64,000 nucleotides of DNA, taken from positions 62,001 through 126,000 of the forward strand of contig CATKHK010000077.1 in assembly GCA_949751835.1 (NCBI GenBank), written 5' to 3'. Numbering within the stretch: the first letter of the stretch is position 1; every line of letters starts with the position of its first letter. The notes under the pieces were generated by a model. It saw only the letters and a program-made list of their open reading frames with translations. It had not been told where the DNA came from and made no database searches. The DNA is from Blepharisma japonicum. Taxonomy: Eukaryota; Ciliophora; Heterotrichea; Heterotrichida; Blepharismidae. This document shows positions 30,222 through 42,332 of this stretch, one piece after another. The position numbers and the translations under genes are program-made.

Positions 30222-31589
30222 CTAACAAGGCGTTTTATCGCCCATAAGCAATGATTTTATCTGTGCTTTTGAAAGTCCTTTGGTCTCTACCATATCAATT
30301 CTAAAATAAATAAAACTTAGCAAGCTAACTCCAGCAAAAAACCAAAAAGTCCCAGCCAAAGTGATGTATTCTATCATAAAAGGGGCAAAAAATGTGACTA
30401 TAGTAAAGCAAAACCAATTTACACAGATGGAGATCCCACATAATTTATCGTCCAAAATTTCTCCACTGTATAAAAAACAGATTGTGCCGACTAAAGTAAA
30501 AAATAGTTTATAGACCATCACCATTGTAACGATGCCTAACATCCAAGCTGAGCTGAGATCACAAAAAATTCCAGCCAAAAGTAAAGAAAATCCCATACCT
30601 AAGCATCCTATTAGATATAAATTTTTCCTTCCTGACCTGTCGACGATTTTTTGCACCACAATGACAGAAAGAAATTCACAAACCCCTGTTAGTAAGGTAA
30701 AAACCCTTGCGAGCATTGTGTTATGAAATAAATCTTCAAAAATACTTGTGGAATAAAACGCAACCATATCGACTCCTGTCATTTCTTGGGTGAAATTGAC
30801 CATAATCCCTAGCCTCAATGCATGCCAATATTTTCCTGTTTTAAGCATCTGCCTTAAAGACAGTCCTTTTTCTTCATTTATTTCATTATTTTTCATAATC
30901 CATGATGGATTTGGATCTGAGTATAAATTCATTCTAAGCATCTCAGCATCATTTTCTCTATTTTGAGACTTTAACCAATAAGGTGTATCAAGTTTAAATA
31001 CAAATAAAAACATAAAAAGTTGAATTAAACACATAATAATTTGAAAACCAAACATAAACATTCAAAAATAATTCATAGGGTGCTTAGAATAATTGTCTTC
31101 AGGCAATAGAAAACCGAAAGCATACGATACTACTAAGCCAATCGACAGCTGAAATTCAGTAAGGGATCCAATTTTTCCACTCATTCGGGGTGGGGAAATT
31201 TCGCTTAAATAAACGGGTGGGACTGTTGAAAAAAATCCAACAGCAATCCCTGATAAAAATCTCCCTATGGCAAATGTAGCGGTAAATGGGATTATTGTGA
31301 TCAATGCTGCAATAATTCCTAGGATATCAGCGAAAATTAATGATTTTCGACGTCCGTATTTGTTAGCGGTAACTCCAGCATATACTGCACTCAGAAGAGC
31401 ACCGACTGGGATTAATGCTGAGAATAAAGCTATGAAAAGGTCTTTGTTGTCACCTCAGCCTAGAGTAGATGACACATTTTCTTGGCAAGTATTGAAAACA
31501 CCTACGTTATAACCGAATAGAAACCCTCCGATGCTTGCATTTATGCTCATAGCTCATATGGCGACATTGTTATATTGCGCGATAGGCAT
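30222..31589 (-). CDS. MFS sugar transporter
   Basis: 455 aa, complete, once three TGA codons are read as Trp (NVAIWAMSI, TLGWGDNK, NYFWMFMF). Twelve hydrophobic helices. Family motifs: GGFLFGYNVGVFNT in helix 1, NKYGRRKSL between helices 2 and 3, GRFLSGIAVGFFSTVPPVYLSEISPP in helices 4-5, FTQEMTGVDMVAFYSTSIF in helix 7, DRSGRKNLY and the C-terminal VETKGLS. It belongs to the same family as the partial gene at 1-839 but is not a recent copy. It probably imports hexose across plasma or vacuolar membrane; substrate unknown. Confidence 0.93.
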
Positions 31590-31957
31590 TTATATAATTA
31601 TTGAATTCCGATGTGTTAGAAACTTTAAGATATATATAAAAAAATAAGTAAAAATACAAATAATTGTTTAGTTTGTAGTATAGTTGGGGAATAAACAATA
31701 GAAAGGATGATTTAGGCTGCAGGATAAGAATTGGTGAATTTTTAATATAAGTTGCCAAAGATATTCCACATTTTTAATAATAAAATACAAAAATAAATAT
31801 CTTAGTTTACTAGTAAATTTTACTTATTATTCTCTTTATAAAAGAAACCAAATGCATATATGAATATCAGCTACAGTGATAAATTAAAAAGCAGAGATTG
31901 CGATTTATTAAACTTAAAATTATCTAATATGAAATTATGATATATTAAAGAATTGTT
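31590..31957. other. divergent AT-rich spacer
   Basis: Between the sugar transporter and the BEACH gene; likely holds both promoters. Nothing specific recognised. Confidence 0.5.
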
Positions 31958-34900
31958 ATGGCCTTTTCTACCAAGTCGTTCATAGCACGAAGAAGAACCC
32001 TAAAACTTCCAGAGCTTTCAGAGTCTGACGCTGCCTGGAGAGTTTTCAATTCCATGGACCCTAAGAATTTAGCTAATTTTCTTCCTATTGCGCGTGTATT
32101 TGATAGAGATTTGGCATCTCATGACTGTGAAGAATTTATTTGTCCAAAACAGTTTGTATCAGCATTAGTTTCAGCAATCTCTGAATGTATTTCGAATTGT
32201 TCCAAACGACTTCAATCACAAACCTTAAATGATAATCGAGTAAATGACTGAAAAATCATCTTTCGTGAAACAATTACGAATTTATCACCCCTTATGAGAA
32301 TCTTTCAGTACATTCTTCTCCGCAATGATGGAAGCATCAAAATCGAAAATGAAATTATGGAAGAAATGATTGTCTTTTTGCAAAGACTTAAAACATATTC
32401 TGATGATGCAGATTTAGAATTAAACAATATGATTTTAAGGCTTTATTTTGCGTTTTCAGAAGTGATTTATTTGTATGCGGTTTGTAAGAGGAAAAAGCAT
32501 GGAGATAGTGAAGCGAAATTGTTTAATAGGATTTACCAAACTTTTGAAACTTTACTTATGGAACTAATTACTGACCCACATTTACGATATTTTGCTTTAG
32601 AGCCTGCTGAAGCAGACGGGAGAGAACTTAAATATAGCAACAAATTTAAATTGGAGTCTCAATATGTTGACTTGGTCCTTTATCATATTTTTTCCTTAAA
32701 TCAACTATGCAAGATGTCGCCTTCTTCGACTGTGACTAATTCGGCTGCAGAAATTTTACCAAAAATCTTGGAATTTTTACTTACAATTGACGAATTCATA
32801 AAAATTCAAAATTCACCTAAAACAGAACTTGCTATCCAAAAATCAATTGCCGTTCTCAGTTTTTTAAACTCCATTTGCAACTTGACAGCCAGACAAGAGC
32901 AAGGGAATATTTTTTTGCGAAACCACAACGACAAGCTTAAAAAGATATATTTTTACTGTGTTCATAACTATTTGAAATATTTCTACTCTTCTTCAGCTTC
33001 ACATTTTGATATAGAAGAAGGGCTTATAGGGCTTCTTTATAAGCTGCTTTTCGATGTGTTGCCATCAAATATCATAAATACAGACTTAGAAGGTCTCCCT
33101 GTGATTTTATTTTCAATTTTAGTCCAAAAAGACATTTCAGATGAGCTAGTCCTTCGTCCCCCACAAATTCAAGCCTACACATTGCAATTTTTAGAAAAAT
33201 ACATCTCAATGATAGGGAGAAAAAGAACAGAGTCAAAAAATTTTAATATGAAAGAATTTGGACTGATTGGGCTGTTATTTTCCCAGCCGTTTTTTGAAAT
33301 TGAACAGTCAAGAAACGACGATGATTTAGATTTTGCTTTTGTGGCAGCTGAAAGCTGGGAGCAGCTCTGAAAATTTGTATCAGGGATTCCTATGCATTTA
33401 GATTTAGTTTCCAATTCTATTGTCCACCAAATCAAAATTAACCATGAAGATTTTAGTTATTTACTAAAAATGAACAGATGAATCCAAGAACAGTTTGAAA
33501 TTAACCAAGATTTAACTGAATCCTGCTTACGAAACGGTCTAATTGAAGGAATTTTCAACGTAATCATCAGCATAAAACGCTCAAACGAAAATCTCGACCA
33601 TTTAACCACATTTTTTATCATGATAAAAGCCATGCTTGAGCTCTACGACGTCTCACAATTTACTGATACAGTCGCCCTGCTCGGGTTAATGATGCAAGAA
33701 AACCTTCTTTTTGACCCTCTGACTTCAGATTTATGCTTAATCTGTATAGCCCGCATTCTCAGATACCAAAACAGGGCCAGCTATCAAAAATTCCAAACAA
33801 TTTTGAGGGAAGTCACAGATCTTTCTATCAATATTAACCTGTTAAATGCAATGCAAGAAGCCTTAAAAGAGTCTTCTACAAAGAGACATTGCCAAGAACG
33901 ATTTGTAGCTGCTGGAGCTTTAAGTACTTTAAAAGACAAATTAACATGCCAATATACGAATTACTCAAAAGACCAAATTATAGGACTATGGGCAAGTGTC
34001 CTTGAATGTGTAAGGTTTCTGATTGAGGACAATCCAGCCTGCAAAAAACAAATCCATAAGTTTGATTTTAGCGCTATTGCTAATACTATTAGATCAGCTT
34101 CATATGAAAACTTGAAAAGTGATATTTATATGAAATCCATAGAATCATTGCTTTATATATTGTTTGAGACTAATAACTTAGGACAAAAAGAGCCTTTAAA
34201 TGTAAAAACACCTGAGGTCATTCCATTGATAATTGAGCTGCTTACTGATTCTAATAGTAATGAATTTTACAGTTATATAAAAAATTCTGTTGAAGACGAA
34301 ATAAATGCTGCACATTTTGCTAGCAGAAGGACAACAGATTTACTACTTGACGCATTATGCAAACACTGCTCACAGCATTTATTAGAATTCATAGAAACCA
34401 TGCTTGCCAAAGTAATTTGCCACCATATTACTCCTCAAGAGCTGAAAAAAATAATTGATATTGCTAGAGCTACAGGCTATGACCATGAAAAACAGCTAGT
34501 CCTATACCGAGGACTGTCAGAAGCAATCCACTGCTCATTTTGTGACATCGACCATATAAAATTCGAAAAAACCCACAAAGGACTCTCCCCTACACGATTT
34601 TTTTGCTTTAGATATCCTAGAAGTTTTTTACGTTGCAGTAATAATGAAGATTTTTCTTTTATTCCAAAAAAAGAATTTACAATTTTTACATGAATTTATC
34701 CAGAAACTGATGATAATTGCTGCTTAATGGAATTTACCGATAGAAAAAATTGCAGCCTGGTTGTAAGTTTAGTAAAGAGAAATTTTACAAGTTTAAGTGT
34801 GGAGTATTTTGAAGGGAAAAGCGTTTATAAAGTGTGGAGCTCAAAGCCGATTGCGATAAAACAATGAAATTTAATTGGAATAACTCTGAATAAAGTAGCG

Positions 34901-37900
34901 AAATTTATGAATACGTCAATTATGGGGTTTAAATGTGAAATAAATATTTTTGTTAACAATGAATTCAGCGAAAAAACATCAGAAGGCAGCGTTTGTCCTC
35001 CAAAGGAATCTCTGACTCAGCTTACACTTGGAAATAACTCAGACTTCAGGTCGCCTTTCTGTGGCCGTATGACTTCTCTATATGTAGGAAATAAATCTTT
35101 TCTTGCTCACCATTATGTCCAAATATATGAATATTCTTTTCAATATACCTTGGACTATTGCCCATTCTCAGTGTCAACTTCTGAATCTCTTAACTCAAAT
35201 AAAACAATTTTAAAAGAAATTTGAAATTCTTTTATTTTCCAATGAAATCCTCGAAGTAGTGCCCCAGAATGTGCTGTTGACAAACTTGATGTAAAAGATG
35301 AATGTGAAAGATTTAATGGAGTCACAGTCCTAGAAGCAATAGCTGCTAATGGAGGGCTAAAAATATTAATGCCATTAATAAAAGAAGGATTTGAGGCAGG
35401 AATGGATAATTCAGCGATTTTACTGCTAAATATCATAGGAGAAATCTGTCAAGCCCAATCATTGGAAAGTATTATTAGCAGTGAATTTTTTGATTTATTA
35501 GGTCTTATTTTGGAAGAATCTGTAATAGAGCCTAGCGTAGACTACTTAGAGTCTGCTAAAAATATCATAGCAAAGCTCAGCTGAAATGAAGAATACCAAG
35601 CCCAAGCTTTTAAAAGCTTGATTTTTAATAAAAAAATATGGTGGATTGAATTATCACCTGATCTTCAAGACAATTATTTAGGAACCCTTTCTTTATACGT
35701 CCAGAAATACTTTAAAGCCAATTTTAATGACTTGTATTATATATACACCCATTTAAGTTATTTTAAAGGAAAATCAGAAAAATTTTTAGACTCTTTTATA
35801 GTGATTTTAGAGAATATTTTACCTAAAGAAATTGATTCTCAAAATATTGAAGCTTTATCATCTATTTTATTTAGAATTTTGGACCAAAAAAGCAATGAAA
35901 AGCTATTTTCTTTATTTTTAGATTTTTATAATAAGCATCTAAAAATTACTAGAGAGCCTGCGATAGAAATCAGCATAATGATACTGCATTTAATGTGTGG
36001 GGAGCCTATCTCAGAGTTTGTCTCAAATATCGAGACTATTTTAGCCCAAGCACTTCCAGATAGCTTGACACCTACAAGTTTTATAGAAAGTCCTAATGCT
36101 CAAGGAATGGCTTTTATTGATTATATAGCAAAAAAAGATCAAGAGCTAAACGACCAAAAATTAGAAGAACAAAATAAAGAAAAATTCAAAATTCTGCTTC
36201 AGAATCGTTATGAGCAATTCTTAAAACATCATACAAAGACAAATAATGTTTTACAAGGCAGCTATTATGGAAAAATCAAACTAAGGGCAGTTTTAGATAA
36301 ATCTGGCAGAATGCCGTTTACTGAGTACAGCTTAAAGCATGATCAATCTCAACAAAGAGACTCTGCACTAGTTATTCCTCGGCCTTCACAAGATCTCGGA
36401 AGACTATCTTTAATTACTTCAGGGGCTGAAGAGACTACTCCAAGAAACCGCAACAATTCTGTATTTGATAGTGAAACTGTAATTTCTGATGAAGGCAACA
36501 CTAACACATCAGAGCCTACACAAACAGTCAAGCTTGAATGTGAGAGAATAAAAATTAGTGAAAGTATCTACGGGTCCTTAGAAATCTCTCAAAATTATTT
36601 ACTATATATAAGTGAAGGCAAAAAAAAACCTACCACTGATGATTATTTTGGGAGTGCTTTATTATTCACACAAGTGCAAAAAGAATGCAAAAAAATATGG
36701 GAAACTGAAGAAATTTCTGAAGTTTTTGTAAGGCGATTTATTCACCAACATAGGGCAATTGAGGTATTTTTAGAAAGTGGAAAATCGGTGTATTTTAATT
36801 TTTTTAAAAAAGAGGATTGCGACTTAGCAATTACAACAATGAAAAGTTGGATAAAGCAAGGCGTAGTCATTATTGATGAAAATCAGAGGCAGAAAAAGCT
36901 GAAAGAGTTTACAAAACAGTGGAAATTTGGAAAGCTCACGAATATGGAATATTTATTGGTTTTGAATAAATTTGCAAGTCGATCTTTTAATGATATGAGC
37001 CAATATCCTATATTTCCTTGGGTTCTTAATAATTATTCCTCACCGACGCTTAATTTTGAAGACGAAAGCATATACAGAGATTTTAATTATCCAATAGGTG
37101 CCCAAAATGAAGCTAATAGAGTCGAAGTCAATAAAAAATACAATATGTGGAAAGATGAAGACGTCAAGCCTTTCCATTATGGCTCTCATTATTCTTGTGG
37201 AGGAGTTGTGCTTCATTATTTAGTCAGGCTTTATCCATTTACCTTGCAAGCTCAAAATTTGCAGGGAGGAAAATTTGATATCCCTGATAGGCTGTTTTAC
37301 TCAATACAAGCAGCATGGGAATCAGGCCAAGGTACCAGTGGGGATATAAAAGAACTTGTCCCTGAACTTTTTTATTTACCTGAAGTATTCATCAATAAAA
37401 ATAAAGAAAATTTTGGTGTTAGGCAAGGACCTGAAGCGATGCCTGTCAATGATGTAGAGTTACCGGCATGGGCTAAAAATCCATTAGATTTCATTAGGAA
37501 GCACCAGCTTGCCTTAGAGTCTTCTTATGTCAGTAAAAACTTGCCTAATTGGATTGACTTGATTTTTGGAGAAAAACAAAAAGGCCAAAAAGCTGTGGCG
37601 GCATATAATACCTTTTGCTCTATTACTTATGAAGAAACCTTACAAAAATTACTTGAAAGAAAATCAGAAGAAGATATAGGATATTTGCAAGGAATTGTTG
37701 AACAGGTAGTCCACTTTGGCCAAGTCCCAATCCAGCTTTTTGGCAGCCCGCATCCACAAAAAGATGAAAAATCAAAATCTTTGAGTATTTTTGACAAAAC
37801 AAAACTAAATGGCTGGGAAGGCAGCGAGGAAAGAGGAATTGAACTTAAAGGAACTATTCATGCGATTTTCTGTACCACAGACTCTTTAATCGCTATAAAA

Positions 37901-38890
37901 GGATTTGGAAATCGCCTTGGCTTTGTGAAGCTAAAAATGAGAAAAGACCCAGAAGACTTAAAAATTGATATAAATAGCTATAAAGACGTAGTCTTAGAAG
38001 GGACTTCAAATCTGACGCTTTCTAACTGGGAAGAAGGCGCACAATGGAAATACACATTTTCAGCAGCAGTAGAAACCAAAGTAATCCTTGAGAAAGGCCC
38101 TCAGCAATACTGTTTATGGAATGATGAGTTAATTGTATCAGGATTTCATATAGACAACTCTTTCAAAATTCATAATCTCAAAGGGAAAATTGTCCTTTCA
38201 GTCCACCATCACGCTGGACTTGTCACTTGTGTAGCTTCTTCTACCTCATTAATTTTCTCAGGTTCACTAGACACTTCCATAGTATCCTGGAGCTCCTTAG
38301 ACCAACGAAACGACAAAATAAAGCCATATAATATATACTTAGGTCACACAGAAGCAATTAGACAGCTTGCTACCTCAAATAATTACCAAATCTTAATTTC
38401 CTTATCAAATAATGGCACAATCTTAATTCATGACATCCGTTCTGCCGAATGCTTTAGAAAACTAACAGAAACCAGCCAAAACCCATGCAAATTCATATCA
38501 TTCAGCAACTTTGGAATTCTTGCCTGCTATTTTTCTAACGAAATGATAAATTTCTACACAGTAAATGGAGAAGAAATGATAAAGCCAATAAAAATCCAGA
38601 AACAAATATTTTGTATGCAGTTTAGTAAGTCAGGTGATGAATTATTGGTAGGGGGAAATGATTTTATGGGGTATTATGATATATATAAAGAAAGTGAAGG
38701 AGAGGAAGATTTTAAAGGTGTTTTTAGGGTCATGGACGCAGCTGTGGTGTCGACGAGCTATCCAAAAGACCAAGATTTTATTGTATGTGGTCAAAATGTA
38801 GATGAAAAATCATATATTAGGGCGATTGAAATTTATGCAAAAGAAGTTAGGAAAAAAGGAGTTGTTGGGTTTGCATCGTCTTTAGTTTAA
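31958..38890 (+). CDS. BEACH-WD40 protein (neurobeachin/LYST/LvsA family)
   Basis: One 2310-aa protein when eight TGA codons are read as Trp; under the standard code it falls into six pieces, all in the same frame. Residues 1-900 are helical armadillo-like. About 907-1064 is a concanavalin-like lectin domain. The PH-BEACH domain is near 1530-1640, and the BEACH domain near 1660-1950 (NKFASRSFNDMSQYPIFPWV, DFNYPIGAQN, HYGSHYSCGGVVLHYLVRLY). WD40 blades follow from about 2050 to the end. BEACH proteins control vesicle and lysosome size and membrane fission or fusion. No FYVE domain is visible. All eight TGA lie in the first 1220 codons; the 15 Trp after that are all TGG. Confidence 0.95.
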
Positions 38891-39058
38891 TTTGAAAGGA
38901 GACAATCTAATGATAAAAATTAATTTATGTGATAAAAGTATGAAAAAGTCAATAGGAGCCTGTGAAAGAGAAAATTAATTTACTCTGATAGATTTCTAGT
39001 TAATTCTAAATAATGGAAAATCATATGATAAAAGTTTAAATTAAATCAATTATTCTTA

Positions 39059-39490
39059 TTAGTCATCAGGAGGCATCCCATATAAAACACAAGCTGCTGA
39101 ATATCTACTATATTTCACTTTTTTCTTAGGTTTTGGCTCCTCGTTCTTTTTTGGCAAAAATGCCCCAGTCGGGCCGCGCTCTCTTTTACATGCATGCTTA
39201 TGTCGAGATTCGTGCTTATATGGCTTTTTAGGCTTTGCAGCTGAGTTTTCTTGCTGTCGGGTTTTCGCTACTCTTCGTTTTAGTATCCTTTCGTATTGCC
39301 TCGCATTTACAAAAACTGGCTCCTCTTCAAGCATATTGGTGGGAAGCATGCACTTCATAGGAGCTAAGGAATCTAACAGAAAAGGAGATTCTGAGAAAGT
39401 CTGTAAGGCGGGAGGTTGCTGTTCTTGACACATCTTAGTAAAATGAGGGTAAGTTGGCATATGATTTCGAGCTGAATTCTGATTGGCCAT
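39059..39490 (-). CDS. NF-YA/HAP2 CCAAT-binding factor subunit
   Basis: 143 aa. The two conserved blocks of the NF-YA core are intact: the NF-YB/C interaction helix PVFVNARQYERILKRRVAK (about 58-76) and the DNA-binding block KHESRHKHACKRERGPTGAF (about 92-111). NF-YA joins the histone-fold NF-YB/NF-YC dimer and reads CCAAT boxes in promoters. The linker between the blocks is slightly long (QQENSAAKPKKPY). The basic C-terminus (KPKKKVKYSRYSA) may add nuclear localisation. Compact, no intron, no TGA. Complete. Confidence 0.92.
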   Translation of the reverse strand: MANQNSARNHMPTYPHFTKMCQEQQPPALQTFSESPFLLDSLAPMKCMLPTNMLEEEPVFVNARQYERILKRRVAKTRQQENSAAKPKKPYKHESRHKHACKRERGPTGAFLPKKNEEPKPKKKVKYSRYSAACVLYGMPPDD

Positions 39491-39923
39491 TTTGCTGTGA
39501 TAAAATTTGTAAGTGAATTCAGCTAATTTGTGATGAGAGATTTAGAGAGAGAGTTTTAGGGGAATAAAAGAAGCTGAATTTTTTTAATGAGAATGCATGC
39601 TGAGTACGCCTTTTGGGAAGAGTTGGGCATTTGTGATGAATAAAACAATTTCTTTTTCATCAAAATGCTTATTTTTGGTTTATTATGATAAAAAAATGAT
39701 TTTTTATCAGTTTAAGCCACAAAATCTTTACTGATATTTTAGATAATTTAATTTATCTATTCGCGAAATTTCTAAAATTATTTTATTAAATATTTTATCG
39801 TGGTTTTAATAGGTATTTTAATTATTTTTGACCAAAAATACCTTTCTATTCTAAATTTGCATTAGATGAAAATACCAAAGTTGACTTTGGCACATATTTT
39901 CTGGACATAAATAAATAATTAAT
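39491..39923. other. divergent AT-rich spacer
   Basis: Holds the 5' regions of NF-YA and the C2 gene. Nothing specific recognised. Confidence 0.5.
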
Positions 39924-40712
39924 ATGAATAAACCTCATTCGATTGTTAAGCTAACACTCCAAGCACGTGATTTAAAAGTCGAAGACCCTAATTCTACTGG
40001 TAATACATGTTGTAAATTATTTACCAAAACAGTTAATGCCGAAAAATGAGAAGAAGCTGGTGACACTGAATTAGTGACTTCTAGCCTAAATCCAAACTAT
40101 AAAAAAGATTTCAAAATTCAGGTAACTCACAAAAAATCAAAATTGATTAAAATAATTATTTATGACTTCTTTGCAAACGACTTAATGAAGATTGGCAAAG
40201 CAGTTTTCAGTTTATCTGACCTGTCAATAAATGGATCTACCACATTTAACATTAAAAAATATGATGAAGTTTCAGGCCAAATTATCATTACCAGTCAAAT
40301 CCACCATCTCAATCAACAGCTGCGGGTACAGATTCGAGGCAAAAATCTGGTCAACAAAGATCCTTTTAATTTTCGTTCACCATATTTCAAGCTATTAAGA
40401 TTAAGAAAGAGCGAAGAAAGTTTCCAATTTTATAAAAGTGAAGTAATTGAAGAAAGTCTGAATCCTCTTTGGAATCAAACATATTTTAATTTATATGATG
40501 TCTGTGGAGATAATATGCGGATTCCAATAAAAATAGAAGTTTGGGACTCCAATCCGCTGCTTAAAGATGTTTTAATGGGCGAAGGGTTTACATCAGTAGA
40601 CCAAATTATTGATAAAAAATCAATCGTCCTGAGAAAAAATAAAAAATTCAAAGGTGTAATTGAAATCGTGGAAGCTGAGATATTAGGCCACAGAATACGA
40701 GCTTCTTTTTAA
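39924..40712 (+). CDS. double C2-domain protein (copine-like)
   Basis: 262 aa with one TGA read as Trp (NAEKWEEAG). Start ATG at 39924 (MNKPHSIVKLTLQARDL). Two C2 domains: the first about 6-125 (LTLQARDLKVEDPNSTGN, ELVTSSLNPNYKKDFKI), the second about 130-255 (LRVQIRGKNLVNKDPFNFRS, EESLNPLWNQTYFNLYDV, IEVWDSNPLLKDVLMGE). The pair and its spacing resemble the N-terminus of copines, Ca2+-dependent phospholipid-binding proteins, but the von Willebrand A domain that normally follows is absent. Aspartates of the Ca2+ loops are only partly conserved. Confidence 0.8.
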
Positions 40713-40772
40713 CTTATAATATGGTTAACTTATTAATTTTGTGATTAAGATATCGTCGGGTGATATTTAAAA

Positions 40773-41039
40773 ATGGGAAGTAATTTGTGTTTATATGACT
40801 CTACTCATAGTGAAGCCCTAAATTCTGCTAGCTATTTCTGAAATGAGCCAGCCTTTAGGAAGCTCGGTAAAAGGCAAACACCTTCCAAGAAGTTTTACAT
40901 AGGGACTTTTTATAGAGGAAAACGATCTATCATCACCGGAGAAGAGCTCTGGGCCGCTATGGTGATATTAAGGGCATATAAAAGATATAGGGATAGAATG
41001 GACATCGCCCACAGCAAAATGAAATGGGAATCATACTAA
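40773..41039 (+). CDS. small N-myristoylation-type protein (88 aa)
   Basis: Missed under the standard code because of a TGA read as Trp (ASYFWNEPAF). It starts MGSNLCLYDSTH, with Gly2 and a nearby Cys suitable for myristoylation and palmitoylation. The body is basic (FRKLGKRQTPSKKFYIGTFY) with a final helix (EELWAAMVILRAYKRYRDRM) that could bind calmodulin or membrane. It begins 60 nt after the C2 gene on the same strand and ends 62 nt before the convergent aminotransferase. No family recognised. Confidence 0.65.
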
Positions 41040-41101
41040 ACTACCTGAAAAAGCCACAAATTTGATTAAAATATTTCAATTTTAAAAATAAATGGAGGAA
41101 T

Positions 41102-42328
41102 TTAATTAAGTATCCTCGCAACAGCTTCATACTCCGAAAAGTCTTTGCACAGTGCAAATCTAACAAAATTATGCCCCAGGTGCTTACTTTGGGGGCTGAA
41201 AAACGCTGAGCAGGGTATTGCACAAATTTTTAAATTTTCTGTCATCCATCTGCAGAATGCGAAATCTGGGCTTCCATTGGCTAAATATTGCGGGTCAATA
41301 TCGTTAGGATTTAATCTACCTAGTAAGAAAAACCCTCCGTCAGGCTCCATGGGCTCAATTTTGAATTTTTTAGTATTTGATAAGATTTCATATAAAATTT
41401 CTTTTTTGCTTGAATATTGGTTAACAATTCATTCATAATAGTTAGGAAAGCCCATATAAGGGTTATCAGCCATTCTAAGCGATCTTGCGACAGCTCCTTG
41501 GCATGTGGTGTTTGAGCAAAAAGTTGTCCACAAATGAGAAGTTGAAATTTTTCTCATAATTTCTGGCCCTCCGACAGCCCAGCCTATTTTCCAGCCAGTT
41601 ACAGAAAAAATTTTTCCTGCGCTGCTGAATGTAGCGGTTCTTTCCCAAAGATTGGAAAAATCGCATAAGCTTAAATGTTTATTTGCATTAAATGCAATAT
41701 GTTCATAAACTTCATCAGAAATAATGGCTACGTTTGGCCATTTTTCCAAAATCTGAGCTATTCTTTCTAATTCTTCTCTTGAAAACATCTTTCCTAAAGG
41801 ATTATGTGGAGTATTAATTACAAAAACTCTCGTTTTGTCATTAAAAGCTTGCTCTAATTTTTCAAAATCCACAGTCCACTTTGTCTGCCCAGCTTCTGGT
41901 GGGATCAAGGACACCAATTTAGGAATTCCTCCAGCTAAAATCGTTTGTGGAACGTATAAATCAAAGGAAGGATCAATAATCACGACTTCATCTCCTTTAT
42001 CAACCATGGACAAAAATGCAGACAATAATCCTTCCGTTGCGCCTTCAGTTACAGCTACTTCTGTCATAGGGTTTATGATTCTATTGTGCTTTCTTCCATA
42101 ATGCCGAGCTATTTCTTCAGTTAGAGCTGGGACACCTTGAGGTCTTGAGTATTGATTTTCATTGGAGTTTGTAGCATCTGCTAAAGATTCCTTTACAAAA
42201 TCAGGACATGGGAAGCCAGGAAACCCTTGACCGAGATTTATTGCTTTATTTTTGATAGCTAAAGGTGTAAACTCAGTCCATACTGTATATTGAAAAGGTT
42301 CTAATTTTTTGGAAATTTGCTTCCACAT
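41102..42328 (-). CDS. kynurenine/cysteine-conjugate-type class I aminotransferase
   Basis: 408 aa PLP enzyme of the KAT/CCBL group, which transaminates kynurenine, glutamine and sulfur amino acids. Motifs: INLGQGFPGFPCPDFV, NQYSRPQGVPALTEEIA, NTPHNPLGKMF, ISDEVYEHI, and the PLP lysine in SSAGKIFSVTGWKIGW. The C-terminus carries VRFALCKDF with the substrate-carboxylate Arg. One TGA (NYYEWIVNQY) is Trp. Start is MWKQISKKLEPFQYTVWTEF, because an in-frame ATG 30 nt upstream would overlap the preceding gene's end. Only 4 nt separate that gene's TAA from this ATG. Cytosolic; no presequence seen. Confidence 0.93.
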
Positions 42329-42332
42329 GAAA

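Noticed and set aside
34763-34777. GTAAGTTTAGTAAAG inside the BEACH gene, a 15-nt GT-AG segment
   Set aside because: Lacks the TA at positions 9-10, and the residues it encodes (VSLVK) fit a beta strand of the lectin-like domain.
31958-35617. Series of separate short genes or a frameshifted pseudogene before the BEACH domain
   Set aside because: All pieces share one frame separated only by TGA, so it is one intact gene under the recoded code.
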